A stretch of DNA of 64,000 nt from Rhizobiales bacterium 63-22. Lineage in GTDB: Bacteria; Pseudomonadota; Alphaproteobacteria; Rhizobiales; Rhizobiaceae. The notes beneath the pieces are model-generated. The model searched no databases and was not told where the DNA came from. It saw only the letters and a list, made by a program, of their open reading frames with translations. The stretch is from assembly GCA_001898995.1 (NCBI GenBank), contig MKVZ01000004.1, positions 575,757 through 639,756 on the forward strand, read 5' to 3'. Position 1 is the first letter of the stretch, and every line of letters starts with the position of its first letter. This document shows, piece by piece, positions 61,751-64,000 of the stretch. A program made the translations under genes and the position numbers.

Positions 61751-62134
61751 TCAGACTTCCTCGTCGTCGCCGCCCACGCCACCGCCGAGAATGCCCGACA
61801 TGTCGTCGTCCTCGTCTTCCTCTTCCTCGAGGAAGGTGTCGTCATCGTCGTCGCCCAGATCGACGTCGTCGCCCAGGTCCGGCAGTTCCTCGCCTTCCTT
61901 GGCCTCTTCGTCGGCATCCTCGAGCGAAACGAATTCCGGCTTCTCCAGCGCGGTATCCAGTTCTTCCTCTTCCACTTCCTCCTCGGCGACCCGGCTTTCG
62001 GCCGTCGCATCGAAATAGGAACGCGGATAGGAAATGCCGGTATAAGGCGACACGATCGGATCGCGGTTGAGATCGTAGAATTTCTTGCCCGTTTCCGGGT
62101 CGATGCGTTTGGTGCCGAGTTCAGGTTTTGCCAC
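61751..62134 (-). CDS. FYDLN-acid domain protein (TIGR02300 family)
   Basis: A 127-residue protein. The conserved N-terminal text is AKPELGTKRIDPETGKKFYDLN, split here as AKPELGTKR and KKFYDLNRDPIVSPYTG, followed by a long, strongly acidic tail (runs of Glu and Asp, residues 50-127). Function is not known; it is present in most alphaproteobacteria. I chose the GTG at 62134 with GAGG ahead, which gives the family start (xAKPELGTK); the ATG at 62146 would add four residues. Confidence 0.9.
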   Translation of the reverse strand: MAKPELGTKRIDPETGKKFYDLNRDPIVSPYTGISYPRSYFDATAESRVAEEEVEEEELDTALEKPEFVSLEDADEEAKEGEELPDLGDDVDLGDDDDDTFLEEEEDEDDDMSGILGGGVGGDDEEV

Positions 62135-62329
62135 GTCAAGCCTCATAGGTTCATTGGCTGCGACTGTCCGTCCGGGCGGCTTACTCCGGTCAGGCCGGGA
62201 CAAGCAGGCGGCAAGCGGCAGGACACGCCTTGCGTTTTTTGGTCCATAAACGCAATTCGCGGCGTTTGTCAAAGCGAAAGACATGGCGCGCGCCTATTCG
62301 CGGATGACCGGGCCGGTTTCCTATGCTAG

Positions 62330-64000
<1,671 letters not shown>

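Overview
The window looks like chromosomal DNA of a Brucella/Ochrobactrum-type alphaproteobacterium (order Hyphomicrobiales/Rhizobiales, family Brucellaceae). The evidence is a near-textbook Brucella-type RlmN, a 543-residue Pgm, a CP4-like class II AroA, a frcR-frcBCAK sugar transporter locus, an imuA-imuB-dnaE2 mutasome with an alphaproteobacterial LexA box, a FYDLN-acid protein, and roughly 105-bp palindromic repeats resembling the Brucella Bru-RS elements. Base composition is clearly GC-rich, so a Brucellaceae relative rather than Brucella itself is possible; the genus cannot be fixed from sequence reading alone.

Layout. 0-2 kb: sulfate ABC transporter genes (sbp, then cysT running off the left edge). 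2-8.7 kb: a YdcF-like membrane protein, a DUF930 protein, a stand-alone Lrp-type ligand-binding domain, a receiver-only response regulator, ilvD, a secreted orphan, a DUF2794 protein, and a Bax-inhibitor-1 protein behind a structured leader. 8.9-13.2 kb: an FtsX-type permease/ATPase pair (ybbP-ybbA) divergent from tesA. 13.2-17.9 kb: thpR convergent and overlapping with a low-molecular-weight tyrosine phosphatase, phhB, a DUF1232 protein, an IalB-like protein, rlmN and a membrane protein. 17.9-21.1 kb: an EamA transporter behind a ykkC-class (guanidine-I type) riboswitch, a LysE exporter and argG. 21.2-27.8 kb: a ParD-like antitoxin overlapping a methionine aminopeptidase gene, divergent from the LexA-controlled imuA-imuB-dnaE2. 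27.8-31.2 kb: a hemolysin-III-like protein, a lipoprotein lytic transglycosylase and a fumarylacetoacetase-family hydrolase with small companions. 31.4-36.7 kb: frcK-frcA-frcC-frcB divergent from the ROK regulator frcR, followed by pgm. 38.6-43.3 kb: a secreted protein, the Fe-S carrier Mrp, and a small block with an L,D-transpeptidase bracketed by inverted copies of a palindromic repeat. 43.3-50 kb: tamB and tamA. 50.3-56.6 kb: an SH3b protein, a stand-alone molybdopterin-binding protein, a Dabb protein, a LivJ-type binding protein and acetoacetyl-CoA synthetase. 56.7-61.2 kb: acyltransferase 3, two EamA transporters and a LysR regulator. 61.4-64 kb: tRNA-Ala(GGC), the FYDLN protein, and aroA-cmk running off the right edge.

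Most genes are housekeeping or transport. The parts with more to offer are regulatory: the ykkC-class leader with a readable ON-switch architecture, the ParD-like/methionine aminopeptidase pair, the LexA box of the mutasome, the putative FrcR and LysR operators, a long bulged hairpin before the LivJ-type gene, and the repeat elements. No CRISPR array, prophage or intact insertion sequence was seen.
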